Positions 37,574-48,977 of a DNA stretch of 64,000 nt are shown in pieces (positions within the stretch are counted from its first letter, which is position 1; each line of letters begins with the position of its first letter). The stretch is from Dimorphilus gyrociliatus (lineage: Eukaryota; Annelida; Polychaeta; Dinophilidae), in NCBI GenBank assembly GCA_904063045.1, contig CAJFCJ010000002.1:1448422-1512421 (forward strand), written 5' to 3'. Below the pieces are notes generated by a model, which saw nothing but the letters and a program-made list of their open reading frames with translations, did no database searches and had not been told where the DNA came from. The position numbers and the translations under genes are program-made.

Positions 37574-39330
37574 AAAAAAAAACCAACATAAATACAGCAT
37601 TTTCCTTTCTTTATCACTTTATGGGTTATGGTGCCATCTAGTGTCAACACCATAGAGACATTGAAAGGAATCGAATGAGTGAACAAGTGAAAGACAAAAA
37701 AATTACGAAATTGTAAACAAAATATCAATAAAGAAACTAACAAAACAGCTTAATTACAACTATAGTAATATAATAAAGATTTTATTTATTTAATATTTAT
37801 CAGCGTTCCTTAATGACAAGCAATCGTTTCATGTTAGGTGAATAGACAAAGTCGATCAAAGAATAAATAGTTTGATCGATAAACTTGACATATTGTTTGT
37901 AAAAAAAATAGCACAAATATTACATTGTTAAGTAACTTAACAATTGATTTGGTTTGTAGAGTTTGCGGCTTTAGTTAAATAAGAACTATGAACTATAAGA
38001 CAACAATTGTAGTGTTTATTAAAAATGTCTCTAATAGATATAAACCCTAAAATCAGTGAGCCGTAGCAGTGTAATCTTTGTTTAAAGACGGCCTGTAAAG
38101 CTGAATTATTAATATCAGAATAGAAAATAAAGAGTCAGCAAAATTGAATTCACAGTTCATAACGGGACTAGTTTTTGTTTCGTTAACAACAAGATTTTAT
38201 AATACAGAATAACCATCTTTTAAATTATATAACCTATCAAATACACACAAGAAAAAGCTATGAAAGGTAATAAGCCAATTCTTACTTAACTGTTTGCTTT
38301 TTGTTAAAACGAATAACATTCAAACTTGTTGCTATCGAGTGTTGATTTATTATACATATGCATTACATGTGTAAATATATGTATTCATAGTTTATAGAGA
38401 CATTTTGTAGTATTACATAAATATTTTAATCTGTTCTAACGGTTTTAGAATATATTAACAGTATATACTGCATTCCATTTTTATAAAGTTCCTCATTCCG
38501 AAAGGTAGCAACGTATTTTCGTTTTTATGTCATACAATAGAATAAACTTTTCTTTATAGTAAAAATTCACTTGGTATAAGTTACAAGTTGGAAATTGTCA
38601 GGTTTTTATTACGATTTTAATGAAAAATTCTTCTATCTTATATATTAATATAAATTTATACATATACAGTATATATACCATATATAAAAGTAAATATGGC
38701 CTAATATAGACGTTCTCAGGATGTATAATTTACATTTTAATTTATTAAAATTGATATAATTTTCAAGTAAGAGCTTATCAAGCTAAAAAAAATATATATT
38801 AATAATTTATGTCGTTAAAGAAAGGGGAATAAGCTATTCGCTGGGTATGAATATTCTTCGCATTTGATATTCATGCTTACATATGTACTATAACTGTACG
38901 TATACACGTCTAGAACAGTCGTGCTGAAAGCATTACGAGGCATGTTTCGTTTTTAAGCTGCAGATAGAAAATATAAAAAGGATAGGCGATCAAATAAATT
39001 TATAGACTAACAATACCATTCTACTTAATTGATCGAACTACTGTTGTAGGCTTCAGGCGTCTAAAACCGTGTGTTTTTAATCACCAGAAACGAAGGTACG
39101 TTAGAAGCGTTTTTTCCTAAATATTTTTTCGACTAGTTGTAACTAATTAATATCCAGTGATAGAAAAGTCTATTGGTCAATGAATGTCTCTGTGATATAA
39201 CTGTTATTAGCTTCGTACTTGAAAAAAATAGATGATGTTTGAATAACTCGTTTGTTTTAGGCTTTTATACATAGCAACGCCATTTTGCCAGTAATATTCA
39301 CGTGTTTCTGATCTAGCGACACTCACAGAA
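37574..39330. other. Sulfotransferase 3' region and desaturase leader
   Basis: No coding gene seen. GGTGCCATCTAGTGT at 37630-37644 fits 14 of 15 positions of the CTCF core on the minus strand. ATTGGTCA is at 39172-39179. A leader exon of the desaturase gene may end at 39095 (CGAAG before GTACGT) and resume at 39261 after TTGTTTTAG. Confidence 0.4.
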
Positions 39331-40637
39331 ATGCCACCTTGTACCTCTAATTCGCCAAGTCACAATCATCTACGTGAAAGAAGTCTAATAGGAATTGATG
39401 GATATTGGTACGATGTTACAGATTTTGTGAGTAGGCATCCAGGTGGCCAGGTGATTGAACATTTCATAGGAAAAGATGCTAGTGAGGTCTTTCATTCATG
39501 GGGTCATAAGAACGTACTAAAACATAGGAAACCTGTCGGTAGTTACACTAAAAAAGCTAAGCATCCTGCCGACGAGGAATTTAGGAAATTAGATATGTTT
39601 TTTCAAGAAAATGGTTTTTACGATACCGATTGGTCTTTTTACAAACGAAAAATTGCTGTGATATTTTTATTATGGATTACGACTTTCTTACTTGTTGAAT
39701 GTGAGCATAAAATGTTTAAATATTCAGCTGGAATAACGCTTTGCGCTTTTTGGCAACAATGTGGTTTTATGATGCATGATTTGATGCATACCCAATTTTT
39801 TAGAACTTTAAACTCGGATAGAATTGCCGGAACCATATTTGGTACTATTGGGTTTGGTATTAGTGCCCATTGGTGGCAAGATGAGCATCGACTTCATCAT
39901 GCCCTAGTAAATACAGCTAATCCAAAAACTGGTTTCGCTGATCCCCAAATGATTGAGGAAGTTTGGGCTCAAAATGAAAAACTATTCTCTTTCTTTAGCA
40001 AACCCCTTCAAAAATACGCTATTTCTATACAACATTTTACATTTATTCCTTTGGTTGCTCTGGCTGGAAGGTTTGCCATTATTCGTGACTCGTACTCGTG
40101 TGAGAAACGACTTTACGAATGGATCGCTATTATTTTACATTGGGCTTGGATAGCTCTACTACTTTCTCGTATGGATACTTGGACGGACAAATTTATCGTT
40201 TATGGTCTCTCTTCTCTTTTGGAAGGAATTCTACATATACAGTTAGTAGTGAGTCATTACGCCAAGCCTTGGCAATACGAAGATCAATATCATGATCGAA
40301 GCTGGTACACCATTCAAGTTGAATCCAATTTAAATATCTCTTGTCCAGTTTGGTTAGATTGGTTTCACGGAGGTAAGAAATTCTTTAATATATATAGATA
40401 TAAATAAATATATATATATACATGAATAATTACTACACAGGACTTAATTTTCACATTGAACACCATCTATATCCAAGGTTGGCAAGGCATAAACTACGAA
40501 AGGCCTCATCAATAATTCTTAAGCTATGCAGGAAACATAAAATTGTATATGATTCAAAACCTTTTCTACAAGCATTATTTGATACTCTGAAGCAACTGAA
40601 ACATGCAAGTAGGCATTATAGCCTAAATGTCAATTGA
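39331..40637 (+). CDS. Cytochrome b5 front-end fatty acyl desaturase with HIEHH third box
   Basis: Exons 39331-40372 and 40441-40637 join at phase 1 to 412 codons. The family inserts double bonds between an existing one and the carboxyl end of fatty acids or sphingoid bases, in the endoplasmic reticulum. An N-terminal cytochrome b5 domain has HPGG at 36-39 and a second haem His near 55-59. Di-iron boxes are HDLMH (149-153), HRLHH (186-190) and HIEHH (352-356). Four membrane spans are spaced as usual. Nearly all front-end enzymes have Gln in the first position of box 3; here it is His (CAC at 40452-40454). Position of desaturation cannot be read from sequence. The reading through the intron would end after HGG; splicing gives DWFHGGLNFHIEHHLYPRL, so the model is firm. 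Confidence 0.92.
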
Positions 40638-40832
40638 AGACAGAAAAATGTAATAAATAAAAAAAAGAGAGAAGTAGAGTATTTGATATAAAAATCAATT
40701 ATTTTCTCTTTCGCCTTTTAAAAATCGCCAAAACAAAAAAAAAACAATGCTTTCTTTTAGTTTAATTAGAGGAGAGGACTTAAGAGGAGAGAGATAGAGA
40801 GAAAGAAGAAAACGGAGAATATAATATCTTTC

Positions 40833-42088
40833 TTATTCTTTGTAAGTTGTAGGAACAATGCCAAACATTACTATGCAAGTTAAAACCATGGCGGCAGAAA
40901 AGATTGCAAAAAAAGCTAAATCAAGAGTTTCCGTCAGTTTTTTCCATTTAAGTTGATAATATGCATCGTTACTCTTTTCCGTACTTTCAGCTTTTCGGTA
41001 AAAGAGTCTGACGATAATTATAGTACAAATAAGGGATAATCCAGTTAAGACCATTACAATTATAATATATATCGCTAATACTGGTGCATGATCAGAATTT
41101 CTTGGAAGGATGTCATTAAGTACCTGAAAAGGAAAAGTTCCACTTAATAAGGATAAATTGATTTATATAAATATTTTGTTTCTTTTCCATACCAATAGGA
41201 AAACCGTGTAGCTTAACAAAACTGTCATTGATAGAGTGATCCTCTCGCCAACTTCAGGTGGTATGCAAAAAGTGAAAACTGAGACAAATGATAATAAAAC
41301 GCAGGGTAAAACAATGATAAGAATAAAGTATAATGGCTTCCGTTTAATATTTAGAGTTATCTCAACTGAACAGTATTTTGAACCATCAGTTTCGCTTCTA
41401 GTCTTCATAACTTTAGTTGATAATAATTCCCATTCGGAATTATTCTGATATGCTGACAAATCAATGCTTCCATGATCAATCTCGAATTCTACTAATGTGC
41501 ACGTATATGCCCAAGATGTAATGAGTACCTTACAAGTTTGGGTATCGAATGGAAAGAGTTGCATAATAAGAGGACACGTTGTTGTAAAACGTCCTCCCGG
41601 TGTATAAATGACTTCGCCAGTAAAAAAGATTTCTGTTTTAAAATATTTCATAAACTGTTCGTTGTAAAACTCTCTTGCGCTGTTTTCTTGTACTACATCA
41701 GGTAACCAAATATTTAAAGCTGGAATTGTAGTTCGTTTAATCCCACCAAAATTATCTGGATTCCATTGCAGGAATTCATCTGTCCAAGTCTATATTAACA
41801 TTAGTTGAATATTTAAATATATTTATACAAGTGAATATTAATATCAATAGATCAAACCATTGCGTGAAAAGCAAAAAGGCTTAGTCGTTGATTTCTTTCA
41901 TCTATATTTTGAATTTCCGATAATTTTAATTCGTAATTAACGTGAATTGTCCTTGAACTGTTTGTAACAGGTCTTGCTCTTCTATCATAGCCTGCCATCA
42001 AATATCTTATAAGAGACTTTTCAGGTTGACTGGCTATTTTCGTAAGGGCAAACTTGAATAGGATAATCAATACAAAACTTCTGTACAT
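40833..42088 (-). CDS. Cys-loop ligand-gated channel subunit (nicotinic-like), copy A
   Basis: Exons 41858-42088, 41193-41789 and 40833-41123, all phase 0, give 372 codons. Pentameric ligand-gated channel subunits sit in the plasma membrane. Seen: signal peptide, TWTDEFLQW, NIWLPDVV, the 13-residue Cys loop CPLIMQLFPFDTQTC, KRKPLYF before M1, M2 with ERITLSMTVLLSYTVFLL, M3 and M4. The loop C region has a single Cys (SKYCSVE), not the vicinal pair of alpha subunits. The M3-M4 cytoplasmic loop is only about 30 residues, so the whole protein is short. The charged residues flanking M2 (GERI) fit a cation channel, as in nicotinic receptors, but ligand is unknown. Lies head to tail with copy B. Confidence 0.9.
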
Positions 42089-42295
42089 GTTTACTTTATA
42101 GAAAATCTTAAACTTAAATCCTTTTTATAATATTTCTTTGCCCTATCTCTATCTCTGCCTCAAGTTTATAACATGCTCTCCCTAACGTCGTACAATAACT
42201 TTTCAATATTACTTTCAATCACTCTTTTATAGCTTGATACGGTTTTTTATACACTTTTCACCTGGACTTACTGCTGCTAAGTGAATAGTGAATAC

Positions 42296-42298
<3 letters not shown>

Positions 42299-42333
<35 letters not shown>
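42299..42333. repeat. TA dinucleotide microsatellite between receptor copies
   Basis: A pure or nearly pure TA run lies in the spacer between the two receptor genes. Similar runs occur at about 23728-23755, 47593-47629, 58971-58999, 59581-59614 and 60985-61014. Confidence 0.9.
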
Positions 42334-42335
<2 letters not shown>

Positions 42336-42421
42336 TAGTAATACGCATCTTCCCATCGCCATCTAACCCAGTTTCTAATATATCCTACATGTTTTTATTA
42401 TCCTTACATATTTACGGAAAA

Positions 42422-43792
42422 TTACTTCAATGATGGTCTTATCACTAACAGACCTAAGGTAACAAAAAATAGTAAAGTTAAATAGAAGCAAGCAAACGTC
42501 CTATCTAAAATCCTGCCGATAAGTCGCCAAGATTTTTTCATATCTTCTTCCTTATCGACAAAGGCTCTAGGTTCTATTTTATCCGAGGCGTCAACTCTCA
42601 CCAATCTTCTTAGATAAACAAAAACCAGCACACTTATCCATTTAGGAATCGGTGTTCTTCTATAATGAAATCGTACTACTATTACAGAGCAAACGAGAGA
42701 TGACGCCGTAATAATCATAACCGTCATTATATAGGTGCTAATAAGTGGAATATTATCAGAATTTCTCGGTAGCATCTAAAGAGGTTCATTTTTTTAAAAC
42801 ATAATTTAATCATAAGATTGAAGAGTCTGAGCATAATTTAAAATTAAACGAACGTTTGTAGTGTAAAGAAAAAAAATGAACCTCTGTTAAAACAAGAAGG
42901 AAAACGGAATAGCTTAGAAGAGTTGTCATCGATAGAGATATCTTTTCACCAGTTTCTGCTGGAACGCCAAAAGCCACTATCGATATCATTGATAGTAGAG
43001 AGCAGGGAAGAACAACGTTCCCTACAAAGTAAAGAGGCTTTCTTTTCAAAACAATTTTCACTGTTATTGAACAATAGATTTTCCCGCCATATTCTTGTTT
43101 TTCAAATTTTACATCAGTACTTTTAATTTTCCATTCGGAATTTTCGCTATACGAATCAAGCATAACGGTTTTTTTCACCGGATAGAGCATTACTTCGGAA
43201 CATGTTGGTACCCAACAACCGAATTGAAGGCGACACGTTTGTTCATCGAAGGGAAAATAGGTCATATCAAAGGGGCATGTTGTTATCATTTTTCCAGCCG
43301 GAAGATACGATATTTTCCCTTCATGATCAATCTCTAATCTAAAATATTTCATGTGTTGACCGTTATATAAATCCCTAGCACTATTTAATAGGACAACATC
43401 GGGAATCCAAACGTTATTAGCTGGTACAACGATTCTCTTTAGGTTGGAGAAATTTTTCGGATTCCACTTTAAGAATTCATCATTCCATTCCTACATTCAT
43501 TGTCAATATATTACTATTATTATAGTTCTTAATTGACCAATAAAAACTCCTTACTTACCAAGGTCAGATAGGAAAACGAATGAAACAGCTGATTCTTTTC
43601 GTCGATATGTTGTATTTGGGACAATGATAAAGTGAAGTTAACTTGGATAACTGTAGATATTTTCCGAACAGGTCTTACTCTTCTATCGTAATTTGAGAAG
43701 ATCTTCTCAGCTAGATCCCTTTCGTTCTTTTGGCTGTAAAGTACTAAAAGTAAAGATGATAGGAATATAAAACTAACTATTCCTTTATTCAT
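42422..43792 (-). CDS. Cys-loop ligand-gated channel subunit (nicotinic-like), copy B
   Basis: Exons 43559-43792, 42882-43490 and 42422-42775, all phase 0, give 398 codons. Intron positions are the same as in copy A, which shows tandem duplication. Seen: signal peptide, YDRRVRPV, EWNDEFLKW, NVWIPDVVLL, Cys loop CPFDMTYFPFDEQTC, a single loop C Cys (GKIYCSIT), KRKPLYF, M2 with EKISLSMTTLLSYSVFLL, M3, M4. The M3-M4 loop is longer than in A but still short for nicotinic subunits (about 60 residues). The two share clear identity in Cys loop and M2 but differ much in the loops, so the duplication is not recent. The M2 inner ring GEKI replaces GERI. Confidence 0.9.
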
Positions 43793-45810
43793 TGTAAGGG
43801 TGAGGATTGTAAACTGTAAATGATGAGTATAGTTTAATCGATGCTTCCTGCCTTACAAATTTGCGTCAAATAAACCATTATATTTGCTGAATAATATAAA
43901 AGTCTTGGGAAAATGAAATATTTAAAGAATGAACTCTTATCCATCATCGTAAGGGTTTATTTTATAGTTAATTAATAATTAACGATAAAATAAAAAGGAA
44001 AACGCGTCTTGAACTGTAAAGAAAGAAAATAGATTGATAAATTGGTAAGGAAAGTAAAATTAGAAACCTTTACAAAGCTCCGCTAGCCTCTTTCTTTTAT
44101 CCTATATTCGTAATAAGATTAAGCTTTCCGAAACCTCTAACCCTAAACCTTCCCTTTTATATTAAAATACAAGCAAAGATAGTAAAAAGGCTATACTTCT
44201 TTACTGTCTAATGAATGACTAATCTCAATCGAGCATATAGCAATCTGTATAATGTATTAACACTGTTAATCAATCAATCAATCTTATTTTTTCCCCTTAC
44301 TGGAGAGGAATGCTATGGGAAGAAAATAAAAACAACAACCCTAAATAATCCATCGGTTGTTTATTATTCTCTATCAGCAACAAAGTTACTTATACGCTAT
44401 CGTAATAAGAATAACCATAATTATAATATTTTAGAAGCTCTTTGTTAGAGTACTTGCAATGGAATAGAGAAATAAGAATAGCTCGTTTTCCCAATTCTAC
44501 GAGACTTGCATGTTAATATAGTGTATTTCTTCCATTAGGTGTTTATTCAAAGAAAATAAATAAATAAATAAATAAATCAGTCGAAAACATAATAAGAACA
44601 ATAACTTGATGATTCCATAAAAAACTTTTTATCTGTAGAAATGTTCTTTAAAAAAAAAGAACATATATCTGTCCTATTGTCGTTTGATGAAAAAGAATGA
44701 TATAAAGAAGCTAAAGATACGAAGTAATATTCATTTTATTTTATTCTCCTTTTACCGGGAAAACGCTAAGGAATTTGAATGCTAATTGGTGGATATATTT
44801 GAAATGTTGTTTCTTTTTCTAACGCCCCTGTTTATCTTGTATATAGGATTATAAAAAACAAGTATTAATATTTTTATATTATTTCATAGTCATCTACTTT
44901 TTCATTTGTTTACATTTTTGACACGAATAAGTAGTGTACGATTAGTATAATTTATTGCATTATACACATTACAGAATACAAGTGTTCTATTAGTCTAACG
45001 ACGAGAGTAAACGGTTTCAATACTATATCATCAAGCAGGCAATCATTTCTACTTTAAAGTTAATTCTAGGTAGAGTAGTATGTGTTTTATATAAATGAAC
45101 TATTTATTACTTATTCATTAACATTTATTTATAAAAAAAACTCTTAATCTAGTTCATTATAATGTAAATAATTTAGATCGTTTACGATTACTTTCATTGG
45201 CAGGGTATTTTTTTTTGAGTTTTCCGCCGTTTAACTTCCGGTTCTTTGTGGAATATGCTTATAGAGATTTAAGGTATGTATCGTCGTTTTTTAAATGCTT
45301 TATTTTGCTTATGCTAGTGAGTAGGAAATAATGCACAATTGAGTTGATTTATATGTCGCTATTTTTTTTTATTTAAGCTATTTAGTCGTTTTTTGAGCGA
45401 TATTACAGTTAATGTATTTTAAGGTGGTTTCACTAACAAGCTGTTTGGCCGCTGGATCAGTAAAATAATGCACTCTCTTATATTTTTATTATCGTATTAT
45501 AAGGAAATATAATTTATTGTAGGTCTTTTTTTTCTAAAGATGATTATTTTCTTATCTTAAAAGATCCAGCAACATTTTATAGCAATATAGGTCTAAGCAT
45601 TTTCAAAAATATTCTCAAATTAACCGTTATAGATGCAGCGTATTCATCATAGGAAATTTTTTATATTACTTAATCGACGTTACAATTGATTTTCCTTCTA
45701 AATAATCTTATATAATGTATATAAAATATATTGTGTAGTGAATCATCAGAAATTTATGCGTCAGATTCTGACTTTCAGAGCTGACGGTTGATTAGTTACT
45801 CGATGAAAAA
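43793..45810. other. AT-rich spacer; Vangl leader exon and intron at right
   Basis: No coding gene seen. A non-coding exon ending at 45273 (TTTAAG before GTATGT) may be the leader of the Vang-like gene, joined to an acceptor at 45764 or 45778. An ATAA repeat lies at about 44556-44577. Confidence 0.4.
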
Positions 45811-47571
45811 ATGGAGACGGAATCAGTAAGAAGTGGAAGATCCGAACGCTCGGAGAGATCTCAACGATCCCGAAGAAGCAACAGACATCATCGACAACAT
45901 CAACCACTACCCCAAGCAGGCCCTTACTATTCCAATCGACACGACATAGACGAAGGCTCAATACGGGATGATCGATCCGTTACAATAAGTGTGCCGCATT
46001 CCAGGGTCATGGGGCGAGCAGAGTCGGGGGCACCTGGAGTAAGCATGATTAGCAGACCGATTCGAGAAGGAAATGATAGAATCGAGGTGCAAATAGTTCA
46101 ACAAGATGACAATTGGCCCGATAATACAACGGCAATCACTTCAGAAACTGGGCTTTCAACAGATGACATGGCAAGGTTAGGTAGGGAAATGGAGGATTCA
46201 GTCGGGTTCACTTGTGCCAGATATTTAGGCACCGTCTTTACAGTTATATTTAGCATCTTAGCTATTTTAAGTCCAGTTGCTATGTTAGTTTTACCAAAAT
46301 TGAATGTAATCAATGACTGGGAAACTGACGCATGTGACATAGCTTGCGAAGGATTGTTCATTAGCTTTGCTTTCAAATTGGTTGTTTTAATTATTGGGAC
46401 ATGGGCGCTTTTATGGAGAACACCTAAAGCAACTCTTCCCCGAATGAATGTTTTAAGAGCCTTTGTTTTATTTCTCGCTTCCGTTCTGATATTTGCATTT
46501 TGGCTATTTTATGGTGTTAGAATCGTTAAGAAGAAAGAAACATCGTATGATTCCATTGCTCGATTCTCATCGTCTTTGGTTGATGCCTTGCTATTTTTAC
46601 ACTATGCTTCTTTGCTTTTGCTTAAAATAAAGCATATGACAACGAGATTTGTGGTTCATGTTGTTAGGTCACCAGACGGTATTTCAAAGTGCTATCCAGT
46701 TGGTGATATGAGTATACAAAGGTTGGCTGTTGCGGTGCTAGAGAACTACCTCAGGGATTTTGAAGTATACAACCCATACTTGGAACATGTCACAAGTAAA
46801 AGAAATAGATCAACTAGCTATAAAGTATACAATGTTGATGGACCCTCCGCGGGTGATGGTGCATTATTGGGTAACGCACGACCTCCTCCTAGACGTGAAT
46901 CAGGACATAATGAGAGGTTTCACGATGAAATGGAATACGAAAAGAAAGTAAGGAAGAGAAAGGCGAGGTTGATTGTTGCAACCGAAGAAGCTTTCACTCA
47001 TATCAAGCGATTGCAGTTAGAAAATAGTAAGTAGTTGGTATTCTAACCTAAAACCAGACTTCTAAGAGCGATATTTTTCTAGGTCCTGCAATTCCAATGG
47101 ATCCTAACGAGGCGGCTCAGGCTATTTTCCCATCAATGGCTAGATCGTTGCAAAAGTTTTTACGAGTCACCCGCCAACAACCTCGATATACAATGGAATC
47201 TATTTTACAACATTTGACTCTTTGTATAGGACATGATATGGGGCCGAAAGCATTCTTAGAAAGATACTTAACTCAGGGATCAATCATAATGAATGACAAA
47301 GAGTACAAGTTCGTCTACCTTATAATTATACTTCTGTCTTTTGATCATATTTCTTTCATGTTTTGACAGGAAAACTCAAAATTGGATATTAATATGCGAC
47401 CAACTATTATCAAGAGGCATTGAACATGGTACAATGTTGCAGCTAAGATACGGAGATGTAGCTCTAATGGTTAACGTTCGTCGATTACCTCATCTAAACT
47501 TAACAGAAGAAGTTATAGACCCAAAATGCAACAAATTTGTTATGCGATTAAATTCTGAAACTTCTGTATGA
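45811..47571 (+). CDS. VANGL: Vang-like planar cell polarity protein (Van Gogh/Strabismus)
   Basis: Exons 45811-47026, 47083-47308 and 47370-47571 (phases 1, 2) give 547 codons. The protein is a four-span membrane core component of planar cell polarity; it recruits Prickle and opposes Frizzled-Dishevelled. Seen: an Arg/Ser-rich N-terminus ([20 protein letters not shown], in the region phosphorylated in vertebrate VANGL2), four spans from about residue 137 to 270, [94 protein letters not shown] and a C-terminal ETSV PDZ-binding motif. One gene copy is seen. The second donor is GTTCGT, a weak form, but phase and conserved residues on both sides support it. Confidence 0.96.
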
Positions 47572-47589
47572 TATTTTCGAATCAAAATT

Positions 47590-47629
<40 letters not shown>

Positions 47630-48446
47630 TTTTTTTTACGAACGTAGAGTCACCCATAACGCATGTATTGTTTAATATACCCTATTTGCTATTTTAGTGT
47701 TGATAAGTCTCAGAGATACCTGTTTCAGTAAAAATTTTACACATTTAGTCATTTTTTTACATCTTAATAAGTATGTAAAAAATATCAGGACTATATCATG
47801 TAAGTATTGTGTTTTTTGTGAGCATCGTAAACAGTTTAAATAAAGGTAATTTAGCGTGATTTTAGGATTTTCCAAACATGAATGTAAACATTTTCACCGC
47901 TCTTAATATAGACTATAAAACATACCTTCATTATATATATGGTATATAAATAGTATATTTATATAAATATACAAGGATTCATTCTTTAATAGCTGCACCT
48001 CTTATATTTCGGGAAAGCTAATAGAATAATAAAAATATGAGTAAATTCTAGAAATATTAAGCTATTTTTAGTTTAATACTTGTTTTTGAAAGTATATACT
48101 GTATAATATTGGTCAAGTACACTGCTCTATTACTTGAGTTTATCCAGGGTTGAGTATGAAAGTTTTATATTATACTAGGACTGCCTCTAGTTTTAGGGGA
48201 AATTTTGCATAATAAATAACTGATAAATTTTTATTCGACATTTTTCAACAATTTATAATCGTATGTTTATCGAATAATCTCATTCTTATTCAATATTATA
48301 TTTAACAAGCGTTCTTTTCCAATGAAATTTATAAAATCAATATTTAATTAAAAACCCACCATGGGACCACTTTAATTTTAAATTACCAGACTTTGAAAGT
48401 TTTCAATCAGGACCGAAGGTTAAATAACGAATTATAACGAAGAAAT
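47572..48446. other. Vangl 3' region, TA-rich
   Basis: A long TA run follows the Vangl stop (about 47593-47629). No gene seen up to the coiled-coil ORF. Confidence 0.5.
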
Positions 48447-48746
48447 ATGGTTGCCATCCATGCAGTTTTTGCAAAATTGACCGCATACCTTATGAGATTA
48501 TTCAAAGAAAAAGAGGAATTACGAAAAGAACAAGAGATATTAGAAAGAGAAAAAAACAGCTTGACAAGAATTCAAGAAGGTCTTCAAAGAGAGCAAGAAA
48601 TATTAGAAAAAGAACAAAACGAATTAACGAATCTTCACAAAGATTTGGAAAAAGAACAATATGATCTTCAACTTGAATACAAAAGATTAAAAAGACAAAA
48701 TGAAGAATTACAATTAAAATTAAAAAGTTTAAAAAGAGATAAGTAA
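48447..48746 (+). CDS. Small coiled-coil protein of unknown role
   Basis: A 99-codon single-exon frame, flanked by AT-rich non-coding DNA. After a short hydrophobic start (MVAIHAVFAKLTAYLMRLF), residues 20-99 are almost all Glu, Lys, Leu, Gln and Arg in heptads, a long single coiled coil. A repeat of about 22 residues is visible: LRKEQEILEREKNSLTRI then LQREQEILEKEQNELTNL then LEKEQYDLQ. The DNA repeats too, so the unit arose by internal duplication. I recognise no family. Base composition is as AT-rich as its surroundings, and no intron is seen, so expression is unproven. Confidence 0.5.
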   Translation: MVAIHAVFAKLTAYLMRLFKEKEELRKEQEILEREKNSLTRIQEGLQREQEILEKEQNELTNLHKDLEKEQYDLQLEYKRLKRQNEELQLKLKSLKRDK

Positions 48747-48977
48747 AAATCTAGTGGTGAAGACAAAAAAAAGACCTTTTCAATTTCCTTTACCTATTTG
48801 AGTTGTATAAACGCATATATAAGATAAACAAAACAAACTGTTTTAACATATTTCAAACATATATCTACAGTATAAATACAAATGTTATATATATATATAT
48901 ACTATAATAAACAGAGAGTTTGGTCAATTTTTTACTATTTTCGACATCCCAATAGTCTCTTTCATATCTGTTCTCTC

